Shown piece after piece: positions 47,950-60,609 of a DNA stretch of 64,000 nucleotides. Source of the stretch: Alisma plantago-aquatica. Lineage: Eukaryota > Streptophyta > Magnoliopsida > Alismatales > Alismataceae. Both the position numbers and the translations under genes were made by a program. Within the stretch, counting starts at the first letter, position 1, and every line of letters starts with the position of its first letter. A model generated the notes under the pieces. It was given only the letters and a program-made list of their open reading frames with translations, did no database searches and was not told the origin of the DNA. The DNA is taken from positions 1,336,141,915 to 1,336,205,914 of the forward strand of contig OY856409.1 in NCBI GenBank assembly GCA_963693085.1. The letters are read 5' to 3'.

Positions 47950-49712
47950 ATTGATAAATAAAAGTATTTTGCTTATAACTTTTGAACCGTGATGAATTTT
48001 TTGACGAAACAAAAATAATGGATTCGTTATGAAAAATGCATCCCAACAAGACTAATGTTGTTATATTTTTGACAAAAAAATTAAAAAATGATATGAAAAA
48101 GCGACTAAAAATTGATAAATATGTGTCCAAAAATTAAGTGCTTAAAATTAGTGAGTATGCGCCTAAAAATAACTATAGGCGCCTAAAGATGACTATATAT
48201 CATTCAAAAAATGATAAAAAGTACCCAAAAATGGTGATATGATCACAAATGGCTAAAAAGCCTAAAAATGACTAAATAACGCCTAAAATGGCTAAATAGG
48301 GCACAAAAATGGTTAAATAGCGCACAAAATTTGCTAAAAAATCTTAGTGTCAAACAAACCTGTTTGGGCACCATTACGTTTTTTTTTTTTGTCAATACCT
48401 TATTTGGGCACCATCCATATACTTCTGGGTGTTAATGAATTATTTTGAGCGTCAATTAAGTATCTTTGGGTGTCAATTAGCCATTTATGGGCGTCATTAA
48501 GTTGTTATTGGGTGTGAAGTGCACTTATACCTTATTTAATGTGTACAATCATATTTGGGTGCCACTAAGTTGTTCTTGGATGCCAAACAAATATATTTGG
48601 GCGTTGTTACGTTGTTTTTTGTTGCCAATGCCTTATTTGGACAAAATTCGGCCATAGTAGCCCGGGTGATAAGAGCTCGGTAAGTCCCAATGAGGGACCC
48701 GGGTTCGAACCTCACCGAAGACATTTTGCGAACGGCAACTCACGCCGCGGGAGCGGGGTGACCGGACCACACTCTCTCATGCCTCGAGAGTTTACTGTGT
48801 CAGCTTCGCCTGGGGTTTCTCTCGATCATCAAAAAAATATACCTTATTTGGACACTATTTTTATACTTATGGGTGTCAATGAACCATTTCTGAGTGTCAA
48901 TTAACCATGTTTTGAGTATCAATTAGCCATATATGGGTGTCATTAAGTTGTTATTGGGTGTGAAGTACCCTTACACCCTATTTAATGTATACAACCATAT
49001 GTAGGCACCATGAAGTTGTTCTTGAGTGTCAAACAAACTTATTTAGACGTTGTTTTTAATTGTGAATTACCTTAGGTGTGATTTAACAGGTACAATATTT
49101 ATTTGGGCACCATTTTATACTGTTGGGCATCAATGAATCATTTATGGGCGTCAATTAACAATATTTAGGTGTCAACTAGCCATTTTTGGGCACCATCAAG
49201 TTGTTGTTGGGTCTGAAGTACCTTACACCCTATTTAATACGTACAACTGTATTTGGGCGTCATTAAGTTGTTTTTAGGTGACAAACAAACCTATTTAGAC
49301 GTTGTTACGTTGATTTGGTTGTTAATTACCTTACATGTGATTTAGCGCGTACAATATTTACTTGAACGTCATTTTTGTACTTTGGGTGTCAATGAACCAT
49401 TTCTAGGCGTTAATGAACCATCTTTGGGTGTCAATTAACCATTGGACGCCATTTCATATGTGGATTTGTTAACTATTTGGACGTCAAACAATCATTTTCT
49501 GTTTCATTCAAAAATTAATAAAAGTTTGAAAATTATAAACAAAACAAATTTTCTTTCATCACGTCACCTCTACATATTACTTTTGTATTTTTTCTTAAAA
49601 ATATGTAATATTAGTCTTGTTGGATTGTATTTTTCATAACAAATCTAATAAATTTTTTTCATCAAAAAATTCATCACGGTTCAAAAGTTATAAACGAAAC
49701 AAATTTATTTGC
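47950..49712. mobile_element. Foldback-type element with internal tandem subrepeats
   Basis: Outer arms are inverted: ataacttttgaaccgtgatg and atcc(c)aacaagactaat on the left (47972-48054), and their reverse complements on the right (49605-49700). Inside the left arm, units like gcctaaaaatggctaaat repeat. The much longer right part repeats the reverse-complement motif, ttgggcgtcaattaaccatt and variants, more than a dozen times between about 48360 and 49470. A SINE interrupts it at 48644. Long inverted repeats made of subrepeats are the mark of foldback elements. Exact ends and target duplication are unresolved. Confidence 0.65.
48644..48841 (+). mobile_element. tRNA-derived SINE with 13-bp target duplication
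   Basis: It has a pol III B-box-like gggttcgaacc near 48709, a GC-rich body and an A-rich tail (caaaaaaatat). Target duplications ccttatttggaca are identical at 48631-48643 and 48842-48854. The host unit also repeats a similar word, so a small part of the match could be background, but the tail and B box support a SINE. Confidence 0.78.
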
Positions 49713-49886
49713 CTATTATATAATCTCAAAAAAAAAACACTCAATCATTATCTGCCACGATGGAGGCGATTTTAGGAGCTGGTTTTGAACGCGCGTCACT
49801 GTGCGTGACTGTGCCCAAAATATAACTCCTTTGCTTTTAGCCTAATCCATTTTTCACATTTTTGTAGATGGCCCTTCCCGCCCAGT

Positions 49887-50633
49887 TAGGGGTGTAAACG
49901 GTGTGGGCACGGTGCGGGTCTGGCCATACCCATACCCATACCCATCTAATTTAGCGGGTCCGATTCCGGTTCTAGACCCGCATAATACAAAACCTGGACC
50001 CGCACCATATCCGTACCCACAATAATAGCGGGTATGCGGTGCGGGTATGCGGGTAAGCGGTTCTATAAAACATCATATTTTTATGTAAGAGAAATGACTA
50101 TGATATATATATTTAACACAACAAGATATTGTTATCATATAGTATATTAACATGTAATAGTTATATTAGACAATGTTGTATTCTACACAATAACATTAAT
50201 TGAGTAATTATTTACATATTTGTAGTCATGATCATAACATTTAATTTATGTAGAAAGTAATGTAAATTAGTAGACATTTTGATTTTAATTTTACATATGA
50301 TGTTCATTATTGTAACTAGAATAGTTAATTCTTAATTATATGACTAGTCTCAACCTTATTGTGGTTAGAGTAGGATATAATCTCAATAATTATATTAGTT
50401 AGACTAGTAAAGTATGATATATATAACACATTATTTTAGTAGTTATGTATAGCGGGTACACGGGTCTAGCGGATCTGGGTCCAAGCATACCCATTATTTG
50501 ACCCGCTTATATGCGGGTACAAGGGTATACGGGTCCAAGGGTATGCGGGTATAAAAAATTAGACCCATGACGGGTTTTTTAAGGGTCCGGATTTGCGGGT
50601 CTGCGGGTCTACCCGTACCCATTTACAGCCCTA
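49887..50633. mobile_element. hAT-type MITE with GCGGGT-rich ends
   Basis: Terminal inverted repeats are taggggtgtaaacgg on the left and, as reverse complement, tagggctgtaaatgg on the right. The 8-bp target duplication cgcccagt is perfect (49879-49886 and 50634-50641), which is diagnostic of hAT. Subterminal regions hold many gcgggt/acccgc motifs in both orientations; the centre is AT-rich and non-coding. 747 bp. Confidence 0.93.
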
Positions 50634-50641
50634 CGCCCAGT

Positions 50642-53208
50642 GTTTATTGATCTTCGGCAAAAATAGCATCATGTTCTGCAGCTTTAGTGCTTGGCTTTTG
50701 GTGTTTTATGCTGTTGTATAGTCTCGTTGCTAACACTCTGTTTTATTAACACACATACCATAATGGTAATCAATAAGATACATCGTGATGTCAGCAAGGT
50801 GCGTTTCAAGATATTGAGTCAAAGGTTTGACCCACCACCATTTTATGTCAAGAAGTCAAGCAGCGACAAGATAAACACCTAGCCACAAAATATATCGGAA
50901 TAGTCACATATTGTAGATCAAGAGCTGTTACACATTAGAAATGTTGACACCGAGCGTGGACCTAGAGACAACTAAACCATTCAAGACTGACAGTATTGCA
51001 GGTATCCAACATCATGGAAAACCTGATCTAGCTCCAGCAATTATGTTCCCCTAATAAAATTAACTCAACGGATCATTCCCTGCAAAGATACACACAATTA
51101 CAGAGTTATTCAGTGAAAAAGACCAGTAAGAGTCTTAGAACATGAAACAAGTTGTCTGAAAAGGTTAACAATGCTCAAATAACATTTTAACATGCAGTGC
51201 CTACCAAATATCAGAAGTAGAGAATTTATACACACTGAACACAACGAAGCAGGAGAAGTGTATACACTATTCACTTAAAACACAGTCAACGTCTAGTGTG
51301 AATGTCACTAATACCAATGCTTGTATCTAACTTCAAGCAACTTCGTAAAAAATGGTTTAAATGGATACTTTAAGATTAAATACCAGCTGAAATGTACCAT
51401 TTAGCTTTTACCTACATATTTCAAAGACAATTTATCTTTAATGATATAGTATAACATTTCTCATTAACTCTGAGAAACATACGAGTACCAATAACATTTC
51501 ATGAGCCACTCCTAGATATTTCTCAATGGCGAAGTAATTTTGTGAAAGAAAGATCCAGTGTCACAGCGTTAAAAGCAATGCCTAGATTTTCTTTTTTAGC
51601 AATGCCTAGATTTGCAGCTACAAATACACAGGAATCCTTATCAAACAGCTATGGTGGGAACATTATTTTGAAAAACAAAAGAAAGGATCTAGTACTTGAG
51701 TTCACTACAACATTTGGATCTACTGCCATGTCTGTGGAAAGCAATGAAGTTTGCTCATGTCTGATGTGAAGTCGGGACCTAAATCCAACCTCATCAGAGA
51801 TTAAACTGAAAAACTACGCTTATATATTCAATTGGATCTGAGACGCAACATGGGTAGGACTTGTAAGACCGAGGAAGGCATCAGGCTAACTGATGTTTAT
51901 GTATGCAAATATTTGCTATATTGAGGAAATAATGATTTAAATGTGCCCTGGCAGGGAGGCTCATTACTTTCTGTAGTCATTCTTTAAAGTCATTGTTAAC
52001 TAGTCTATTATGTACATGGGCTTATTTGTCCTGGCCCATTAGGGTTTAGTTTGCTTCCTTATAATTGCCTCCTTTCCTATATATATAAGACAGGGGTGTA
52101 CATATCAATACACAACGATTACAATGTCCCACATACTTGTCAACAATCATAACATAATTATCACATGTAAATCGTCCTAATAATTGATTAATGAAAACAA
52201 TCCTTCATTCTATGGGCATCGGATGCTACATGAAAATATGATCTAATCATGTAAGTATTGCTTCTTCTACGTCTATGGTTGCTTTATAGAATTTAGAGCT
52301 AGTTTGGTAGGGTGTAATGATATGCAAAGTGTGAGGTGTGTAAAAATACACATCGAGTTCACAATTTGTCATCCGACTACACATGGCCAACCAGGTCCTT
52401 AATGAGGTAGCAGACCAATGTTAGTTCTTCACAAAATTCTCCTATTCGTTTGAATGTATGAGAGAGAGAGAGAGAGAGAGAGAGAAGAGAAGTGGGTGTT
52501 CTGTTAGATCTGCCAGAAAAGAAGCATCGACGGCATTCCCTCTATTTATGCCTGCTTTCAAGGAGAGGACCACCAAGTCTCCATCCACACCCCCAAACCA
52601 CCACAATCACATACACAATTACACATGCACAAGGCAGCAAGTAGCATCATTGCATCACTGGTGGCAAGCAAGTACCCGGTAACCTGCTTCTGCAAATCCG
52701 CGCCAGAAGCTGCTCCCCTAGCATCATTGTCTACGCATCACACCATGTTACTGCATCCAGATGTGTGCAAAGCTCAAGATGCCTCCCTTCCTACAGCCAA
52801 TTCGGGTTGGCTCCCTTCCAACATGCACCCATAGTAAAAATAAGGTCTCCAAATTTATGAAATATCAGCAATCTTTCATGATTTTTATAGGCACCCGAAT
52901 GTTCAGCACGATTAATACGTCGGTCGCCGATTTTTTGCGACTATTCACGATTTTTTCTGCATTTTCACGATTTATATGATTTTTCATGATACTTCATGAC
53001 TTACAATGTTGCACAATTTTTCTCTTTTAAGTTCCTTGCTCTTTTTTTACCATACCAAACTACGTAAACGTAACTCCTAATATACACTAAACCTCCAATC
53101 CCCCACTCTCTAAAAAATCCATTGTTATTATTCAAGTATTCTTTAATTCTTTTCCTACTTTTTTCACTCAATAAGATTATGTCTACTGACCTTAATAGTT
53201 ACGTGTAT

Positions 53209-53291
<83 letters not shown>

Positions 53292-53929
53292 CGTTCATTC
53301 AATGCCCGCGCAGGTAGCTAACCGTGAATCATTCACAGGTCATGCCTTACAAGGAACTTATCTCTTGATTCTTGGTGAATATGTAAGCCTCACATATTAG
53401 TCTTGTATGAATTTCACATGTTATTCTCTTCTATTAATGGTTTAATAGTTATGCATTCTCCAAATTTGGTTGTTACTTATACAACAGAAAATGTGACGTT
53501 AGTTATATCATCTCTTATTTTTGGATGCTCAAATATTTAGATTTTCCTGTCTGTACTTATTAGGCGATTGAAAAACATTATATATGCACATACTAGGAAT
53601 TCTAGTTAGAATAGTTACAAATTTCTTGACTAGTTGACCACAATTTTACTGATTATCAATCTTCTCTTAATTTTCAGCACAAATTATGGAACTTGAAACT
53701 ATAAAGCAAATCCCAAACTCCATAGTCATGAGTTGCAACTACGGTATAAACCTACTAATTATGGATCTCATTACTTCCAAGTGGATGATCTCTTTTGCTC
53801 ATGATGGTAATAAATCTGCATGCCTTTAATGCTTTTTCCCTATCCTCCTTGATCATTAGATCAGGACTCGTAAAATCCACCATTAGTCAAATTTTCAAAC
53901 CACAAAAAAATTTGTATATTAAATTCATA
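50642..53929. other. Unassigned DNA with microsatellites
   Basis: No supported gene. (GA)n lies at about 52459-52486 and (AT)n followed by (GA)n at about 53212-53291. A stretch near 51990-52180, with a ctatatatataaga promoter-like site, might be a short copia LTR, but no primer site follows. Confidence 0.4.
53212..53291. repeat. (AT)n(GA)n compound microsatellite
   Basis: About 26 AT units run directly into about 14 GA units. It resembles the left flank of the 15949 MITE, but the following sequence does not match that MITE. Confidence 0.95.
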
Positions 53930-54600
53930 GTGAATAGCTCAACAGTTACTACCCATGGTGTTGACACAGTGATTTCACACCCAAGTATATTAGTTGAGCT
54001 TTATGTGTGCCCATTCCACATTAATCTACCAAAGCTGGTAAGCCTACAAAATATTTACATGATTCTTGTCTCATCCAGATCCCAGTATATGAAGACATGG
54101 AGGGAAAAGTGGACTTTGGAGAAGGATGGTAGCATGAAGATCTCTACTATATTGGTATTCATATAGCAGCTGAAAATCTTAGTCTCGGGCTTGAAAAAAG
54201 TGCCTCATGTTAGACATGTCAGTTGATTAATTACGCACAATTATCCTTTTCTCCTGAAATAGATGGTAGCACTAGGCACTAGCAATCCGTTTACCTTGGT
54301 GCATACAGATATATCAGGTCCAAGTTTTGTAGCATCAATATTGCTTTCAGTTTTTTTTATAGATGATTTTTCTAGACCTAGCTATACTCGATGAAGAATA
54401 GATTTGAAATCTTTTCTTTGATGAATATCATGCTCAACTTATAGCGAACTTCACCGGTTTGCTCACATACTCCACAAAATGAAGTTGAGCAAAAGATTTG
54501 ACATCTTATAGAGAGAGCACGCACTTTTATACACGTGAGAATGATAAAGACCTTCATAGGAGATGCTTCCATGACTATCGTGTTATCTTATGGATTGTCC
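53930..54600 (+). pseudogene. Decayed copia protease-integrase relic
   Basis: Protease C-terminus: GVDTVISHPSI, then VCPFHINLPKLVSL. The next frame carries GEGW and HEDLYYIGI. Integrase traces follow: HTDISGPS near 54303, FFIDDFSR near 54356, and a HTPQNEVEQKI...ARTFIHVRM block near 54467-54545, the usual region of the catalytic Glu. Frames shift between islands and stops are common. No LTR was tied to it. Confidence 0.72.
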
Positions 54601-55966
54601 TTTTTTTTACCAATATTTTTCCATACACCCTTATTACTTTGACGTGAAGATTTATACCCTTTACCTCTTATTAAGCTGTTTGAATATGTGGCATTCTTCC
54701 ATAGACCAAGACCAGGCAACAATACACCAACCCCATGTCTGATAAGACTAAATTGTAGGACATAGTCGACTCATAAGGTCTTTAGTTATTTGTCATTTTC
54801 TTCTTCCCTTTGCATCTACAAAGGACTCGTAAACAGTAAAGAGTAGGCAAGCTTCAACAATACATACATAAATACTAAGCTTAAGGATAGATTTTATTTC
54901 AGTAAATACATAGAATTGGTGCAACATCTCAAAAGAACTTTTGAGTATAAGGAACTTTCTTCAAATATATAAGCATGTTGCAAACTTTTATGATATCTCC
55001 CCTAGCATTAAAGAATACACTAATTTTGATATTAAGTACATAAAAAGTCACTTCAAAGAGATTTTCATATGATGCCAGTGATTTCCCACATCAGATTAAG
55101 TGACACTGTGTTTACCATGAATCACAGAAAATGCAGAATTCACCATGTATCTATGTTCCATGTAGCCTATCATGACTGAGTTGAATTCTCATTAAAAAGT
55201 TAATTAGTTGGAGCAGCCATTTCTTGTATCTGCTGTCACCATGACATCCTCATATGCCATACCCATTTCTTTCAGAAGAAATAGCAGGAGAAAGCTCATG
55301 TGCAGTTCCACCGCCAGGAGATTTTGTAAGGTAACTTGACAATGCAATTGGCCTTTTCCAAGTCAGCCCTATATGCACAATATAGAAAGACTAATTGGAT
55401 CTGGTGGGGCATGCAAAAATACAGAATCTTTTGTATAGGCAGGCAGGGCCCTGGTTTAATATTGACTCTACTATGTTCATCTTTGCAGAGCAAAAGGATT
55501 TTTTCTGTATAATTGTCAAGTGTTTTCTCATTTACCCAACTCCCCTCTGTTTCTCCCAACTGGCAAAAGAAGGTTGTGGTGCCCCTGGGAGTGGTTACAC
55601 CGGCAAAGTCACATTATGAACCAGAAAAGAATGGAGAAAGAAGCATCTAGGTTGTCTTCTCTATTTCTTCTTCTTCTTCTCTCTCTCTCTCTCTATCAAC
55701 CCTTATTCAAGTAAACCATACCCAAAACTCCATATTGGAATCGGAAGAAAAAAAATGGTGAATGGTGATTTCTCTCCCAAACTCTGTTGTCTCATCAGTG
55801 TTTGCAAAGGTTGGCATTCTGCATGCTATTGTGCTAGCCAGACATTTTGAGACAGGATAAGGTAGTATCTTCTTCTGCTTGTTGTCCTTCTCTCTCCTGC
55901 AATATAACATATATGGTTTCATTTAAGGCTGTCAAGTGTCAAGACTCAACCAGAGTCCATGAAACC
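54601..55966. other. Unassigned DNA
   Basis: The first ~250 bp may hold the integrase C-terminal part of the copia relic (AFFHRPRPG near 54690), too weak to call. The rest shows no gene; a short ct/tc run lies near 55665-55694. Confidence 0.35.
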
Positions 55967-56519
55967 GGGGGGGGGGGCAACCTGAGCCCTAGTTTTCGAT
56001 CCCAAAATTTCATTATTTTCTAATAAATTTCAAAATTGAATTTGGTAGTAGCATCAGGGAAAAATATAACTAGTTCTCTCTCAAACTGTACACAATTAAA
56101 TTTGTTACTTTGTGAATTACCTTGTTTATCTTGTATATCTTCTTTCATAATTCTAATATTAGCTTTTGTTTAATAACCAAATTCATTATTTTGGTAATTG
56201 TAAAAAGACACCACTAAAAAATAACTTGATATTATTTGGGGGGGGGGGGGGGGGGGCGCAACCTGAGCCTTAGTTTTCGATCCAAAAATTTCATTATTTT
56301 CTAATAAATTTCAAAATTGAATTTGGTAGTAGCATCAGGGAAAAATATAACTAGTTCTCTCTCAAACTGTACACTATTAAATTTGTTACTTTGTGAATTA
56401 CCTTGTTTATCTTGTATAACTTCTTTCATAATTCTAATATTAGCTTTTGTTGAATAACCAAATTCATTATTTTTGTAATTGTAAAAAGACACCACTAAAA
56501 AATAAATTGATATTATTTA
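55967..56519 (+). repeat. Tandem duplication of ~270 bp, each copy starting in a G run
   Basis: Copy 1 is 55967-56237 and copy 2 is 56238-56519. Each begins with a G homopolymer (11 and 19 G), then caacctgagcc(c/t)tag. I count about seven substitutions in some 260 bp. Copy 1 ends exactly where the second G run starts. Confidence 0.95.
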
Positions 56520-58366
56520 CTAATCAGTGAAATTTCTCTTAACTAGATTACGAAGTGCCTTATTTTGGTCCCTTAAAAGAAATTCATATTCATGTGATTT
56601 TTTTTATTTTACTACTATAACATGCAATCAAGTGTGAACACACATACATATAGTTTTATATATTTTTTAATAATTTTGTTGGCCGTAGATATTCAAGAAC
56701 ATGTATTTTACTGTATCCTTAGGGTAGTTACTACTTATATTTTTCTTTTTTTTCTGGCAAAATATTATCAAGGGTATTCATGGAAGTGTAATCAACAAAA
56801 GATCTTGAAAAGAAACATATGATTTTAATCTTGAAAGGAAACACAAACTTTTCGTATACATCAATCAATAAAACATATAAAATAATGCACACACACTTGT
56901 CAGGACCCCTGCTTACCATTTTTCAGCTCACCAAAGAAAGACAAATCCCCGCCCAATCATTCAATCCTGGTTCTGCCCCTATTCCAAAGCATAATGGTGA
57001 AAGCAACCAAGGGTGGAGTAACAGTTGTGAACCAAAGTTTGAACCACCTTAAATCTGTCTCCTTTGTTTGGTTGACTGCTTGTTATTGCTTAAGTTGCAT
57101 ATCTATTTTAATCCGACAAGGTGCCTTGATTGTTTTAATTTAAAGTGTCAACTGATTCACCCCCCCCCACTTGAGTCTTAATGGATTTTTTTCTTTCACG
57201 ATTATCACTTAGTATGTTCCTTTTTTGTTGGGTTTGTTTTCCAATATTATGTTGGCCAAGATTGTGTTCAAGAGACCACGCACTCCTATTCTCATTCTTA
57301 CAGGGTAGAGCCACCACTTTTTTCCTGTTCTCACCACTATCACTATTGTCTCCCCTACTTAATCTTCTCTCTATGTGTATCTTGTATATTGTTTATATTT
57401 TTACCCTATGGCAGATCACTATAATGCTATGCGGTCAAAAGCCCTAGTTTTTTTTATAAAACCAACTTCCAATTGAAATCAAAAAAGCAGTAACTATCAT
57501 TGGTTTGTCAAAGAAATTAAGACATATTGAAGGTTCTCACTGATTTTGTAAAGAAAGGTTGCTAGAACATAAGTTAACTTTCACTCAGTTTTTGTTTAGG
57601 CATATAAAGAGCAGTGGCCTTGAATTTAACACCCTAATCAAATTGATGATATGTGGTTGCTTGGTGTCTGTTGTATATGTCATTTCTATCGCTATATATC
57701 ATTCCCGGGCGTCATATTCAAAACCAATGCCATTGTATATAATATTAGTAATGTATCTGATTGTTATATTATTGCCCATTTTGCTGCTATTATGTACAAT
57801 AAAAGATGCTAAACTTGTATTTTTTTTATTTACTTTTGTAAGTTAGCCAACTCCATCTATGTTGTGCAAGCATAGTCAGTCCCAAACCCGATAAAGGAGG
57901 GTTGGTGGTAGGTTGACAATCAGCTATACAATTTGTTACCTTTAATGACAAGGATTCTTAATTGAACTTTTTTGGAGCATTCCTACCTAGCAACATGTTG
58001 CATTGGCATCTGAGTGCAGTGATAATTTGCAAGGGGTTTCGACACAAAAGCGCCTAATTGTGTTGGGAGGACAAGTAATGGTTCCCACACCTTGGGAGTG
58101 GTGTGGTTTAAGAAGCTAGTCACGCTACATCATTGCCCAGATGTAGTAAGTAATAGTAACATTTTTTAAGAAGACAATAAAGAAACAAGTTCAAAACAAA
58201 AGGATTAGAATGGGATCTTAGAATATTGGTTCTTTGACTAAACAATCTTCCGAGATAGTGTATAATGATCAAAAGAAAAATCAATATAGCTCGTCGGCAG
58301 AAAATCAAGTGGACAAGGGAACGGTGCAGAGAGATTGGAAGCATAGGATAGAATATTTGGTAAACA
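56520..58366. other. Unassigned AT-rich DNA
   Basis: No gene recognised. A 95-codon hydrophobic frame at 57559-57846 has no family resemblance. A C run sits near 57161-57168. Confidence 0.4.
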
Positions 58367-58538
58367 TGTTGTTCATATATTTAATATTTTGTGTTGTTCT
58401 TGTTATATTTTGTGTTTTGCTCTCTTGTTGTTATCCCATATTGCTTAGTTTTTATAATTGTCCTCCTTACTAATCCTATATAAGGAGAGGACGTGTAATT
58501 ATTTTATCAACTCAAGATATCCTATATATTAGTTCACA
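58367..58538 (+). mobile_element. Probable 5' LTR of copia-3
   Basis: A segment with TGTTG...ACA ends includes cctatataaggagagg (TATA-like, ~58475) and stands just before a primer-site-like sequence. The left boundary is a guess from the TGTTG start; no second LTR is available for comparison. Confidence 0.45.
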
Positions 58539-58539
58539 T

Positions 58540-58550
58540 AGTATCAAAGA
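58540..58550 (+). promoter_or_regulatory. Degenerate iMet primer site of copia-3
   Basis: agtatcaaaga, preceded by t, resembles TGGTATCAGAGC with several changes and lies right after the presumed LTR end. Confidence 0.5.
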
Positions 58551-59329
58551 TGTTTATCCTCCATAGCCGACCCTAACACTGCTTCCCTTTCCATGTCCTA
58601 AACCCTTTTCTCTCTCTTCACCATGTTCCCTTGCCCTCCCTGCAATCCATAATTCCCTATCCACTGCCCTCCCTGTATCCCCCCTCATCCTCCAGCTACC
58701 CGCACCACCCTACCTCCAGCTGCCAGCCCCCCATTGTCCCCAGCCACCAGCCACCTCCCTGTCATCCTCCTTCCCGCCACCAGCTATCCCCACCTCTCGT
58801 TGTCGACTGCCAGAACCCCCACCCCACCCCTTTCGTTGCCAGCACAACTCCTGCCTAACCCGCACCCACCCCCACTGCCATCCCCACCCCCCTTCAGCAC
58901 TTCCTTGCTGCCCACAACACTCACACCCTTCCCCTCTCCTTGTCCTATCTTCTTCTATCATAGACTTCCTATATTTGAAGGGGTTAATCATCCTGGTCAC
59001 CATATCTTTGTTCTAAACCCACTCTCTCGCAATGGTTCGTCCCTTTGCTCGAGGGGTTGGTCTTGCCCCCTCCTTTCTGCCTATATCATGTGTCTGTCTA
59101 AAATGATGTTGTGATGTAGTTCCCTATGTACTACGGATGTGCGTGAGTTGGGTTTGTCTACTTCAGTAGTACTGCAGCTAGGGGTGATTTGTTACGCCCG
59201 ATCTTTTTTCTTTACTGATAAGTTGCCTAATGTATGTTGCCACGTTGTGCTATATGTTGTTGTCTGTGTGGTCGATCACGCCTACTATAATGGCATCTAC
59301 AGATGCCATCCAGACATTGTGTGACAATT

Positions 59330-60200
59330 GTCAAGTAGGACGATTCCAACTACGTATGCATCCTTTAAGTTGTATGTCAAGGCTCAAGGATGTTATTCTC
59401 ACCTTATTACTACTGCCCCTCCTACCCATGTCAAAATTGCCGATGAGAACACCAAGCATGCTTATGGTCTTTTGGCTAAATTAGACTCGAGGGTCATGAC
59501 TTGAATGGTGAATTGTGTCAAACCTAAAATTAGTCAGACTCTTCTTCACCTTCACAGTGCAAAGACGATGTGGGACCAACTTTCTCATGTCTTTTCTCAT
59601 CAACAGAATCTCAAGAAGGTGTTTCATGTTTGGAATATTAAACAACCTAGCCAAAGAGTTGTCTACTATTGTGTCGGTTAAAGATTACTATAATTAATGT
59701 TGTGCATTTTGGGATGAGTTTGAGGTCTCCCATTCCCGTTCTTCCGACATCATTAAAGTCCAAAGACATGGCAATGAATTCCAATTAATTCAATTTCTTG
59801 CTAGGCTTCCTACTTTCTTTTTTGGAGTGGTTGATCAAATCATGTCCAGTGACCCCCTACCTACACTTGTGATGTTCTCAAGAGAGTCCAGCGCTTCCCT
59901 TTCGTCTCCTCTTAACCTACTGCCTCCTATGGTGCTTTTGTTGTGGCCGTTTGATATGGGGACTATGGTTGTGGCCGAGATATGGTTGTGGCCGAGATCT
60001 TAGTCATAGTCATGGGCATGGTTGCTTTACAAGGGCTCCTGGACCTAGATGTTGGCCAGCCTCCTGGACTTGGACGTGGTCAGCCTCCTAGACCAAGGCA
60101 TTGTAACGTTTACTGCCACAATAACCATACTTAAGATCGTTGTTGGGCCAAACAAAGAGAACCCACTTAGGTTAATCAACATTTTATGAACAGCATCCAG
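59330..60200 (+). pseudogene. gag: Copia-3 gag (decayed)
   Basis: One frame from ~59330 to 59660 reads as a copia Gag core: YASFKLYVKAQGCYSHLIT, then VMTWMVNCVKP and SAKTMWDQLSHVF. After stops and shifts, a Gly/Arg-rich stretch and a zinc-knuckle remnant with YCHNNHT and CWAKQ appear near 60100-60165. The proline-rich 58600-58860 part may be its N-terminal leader but is low complexity and unproven. Confidence 0.75.
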
Positions 60201-60339
60201 TTTGATCATGTACCACCGTTGAACCCTACTACATCCAATCCCTGACTAGATTCACTCTAAGTTCGAGAAGCTACTCCAAGAACGACTCCCAGCTCAAACC
60301 ATTGTTGCATGACCATACAGTGATCCTGTGCCTCGCGCC

Positions 60340-60600
60340 ATATGGTAAAACAAGTGGATCATCGCCGCTAGTGCTTTTACTCATATTTCTGGAAATTCTG
60401 CCCTCTTTTTATGATATGACTACCACATCAGCAGTTCATCCTGTCAGAGTGGCTGATGGGAGTCGATCCCTAGTGCATGGTGTTGGAAATATTTGGACAC
60501 CCAATAATGTTTTACTCAAATTTGCCCCCTATGTTCCGTGATTTCCTTTAAATCTGCACTTTGTTAGCAAAACTATGAAACATCTTTAGTGCTCTATTAC
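60340..60600 (+). pseudogene. Copia-3 protease (catalytic site lost)
   Basis: WIIAASAFTHISGN aligns with the copia protease start, where D-S-G is expected after WII; here the three positions read A-A-S. After a frameshift it continues with VRVADGSRSLVHGVG. The end is cut by the MITE at 60610; the next codons resume after it near 61293. Confidence 0.75.
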
Positions 60601-60609
60601 TTTTGACCT

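Noticed and set aside
48536..48724. Minus-strand ORF across the SINE
   Set aside because: Runs antisense through a tRNA-like SINE; no coding support.
48655..48730. Functional tRNA gene
   Set aside because: The B box is present but no complete cloverleaf can be drawn, and the A-rich tail with target duplication marks it as a SINE.
51990..52180. Possible short copia LTR with ctatatatataaga
   Set aside because: No primer site, matching second LTR or sharp ends; too weak to annotate.
57559..57846. 95-codon hydrophobic ORF that could be a membrane protein
   Set aside because: T-rich DNA gives hydrophobic translations by chance; no family match or supporting signals.
58631..59114. Proline-rich ORFs in two overlapping frames
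   Set aside because: Low-complexity C-rich DNA downstream of the copia-3 primer site; at most a decayed gag leader.
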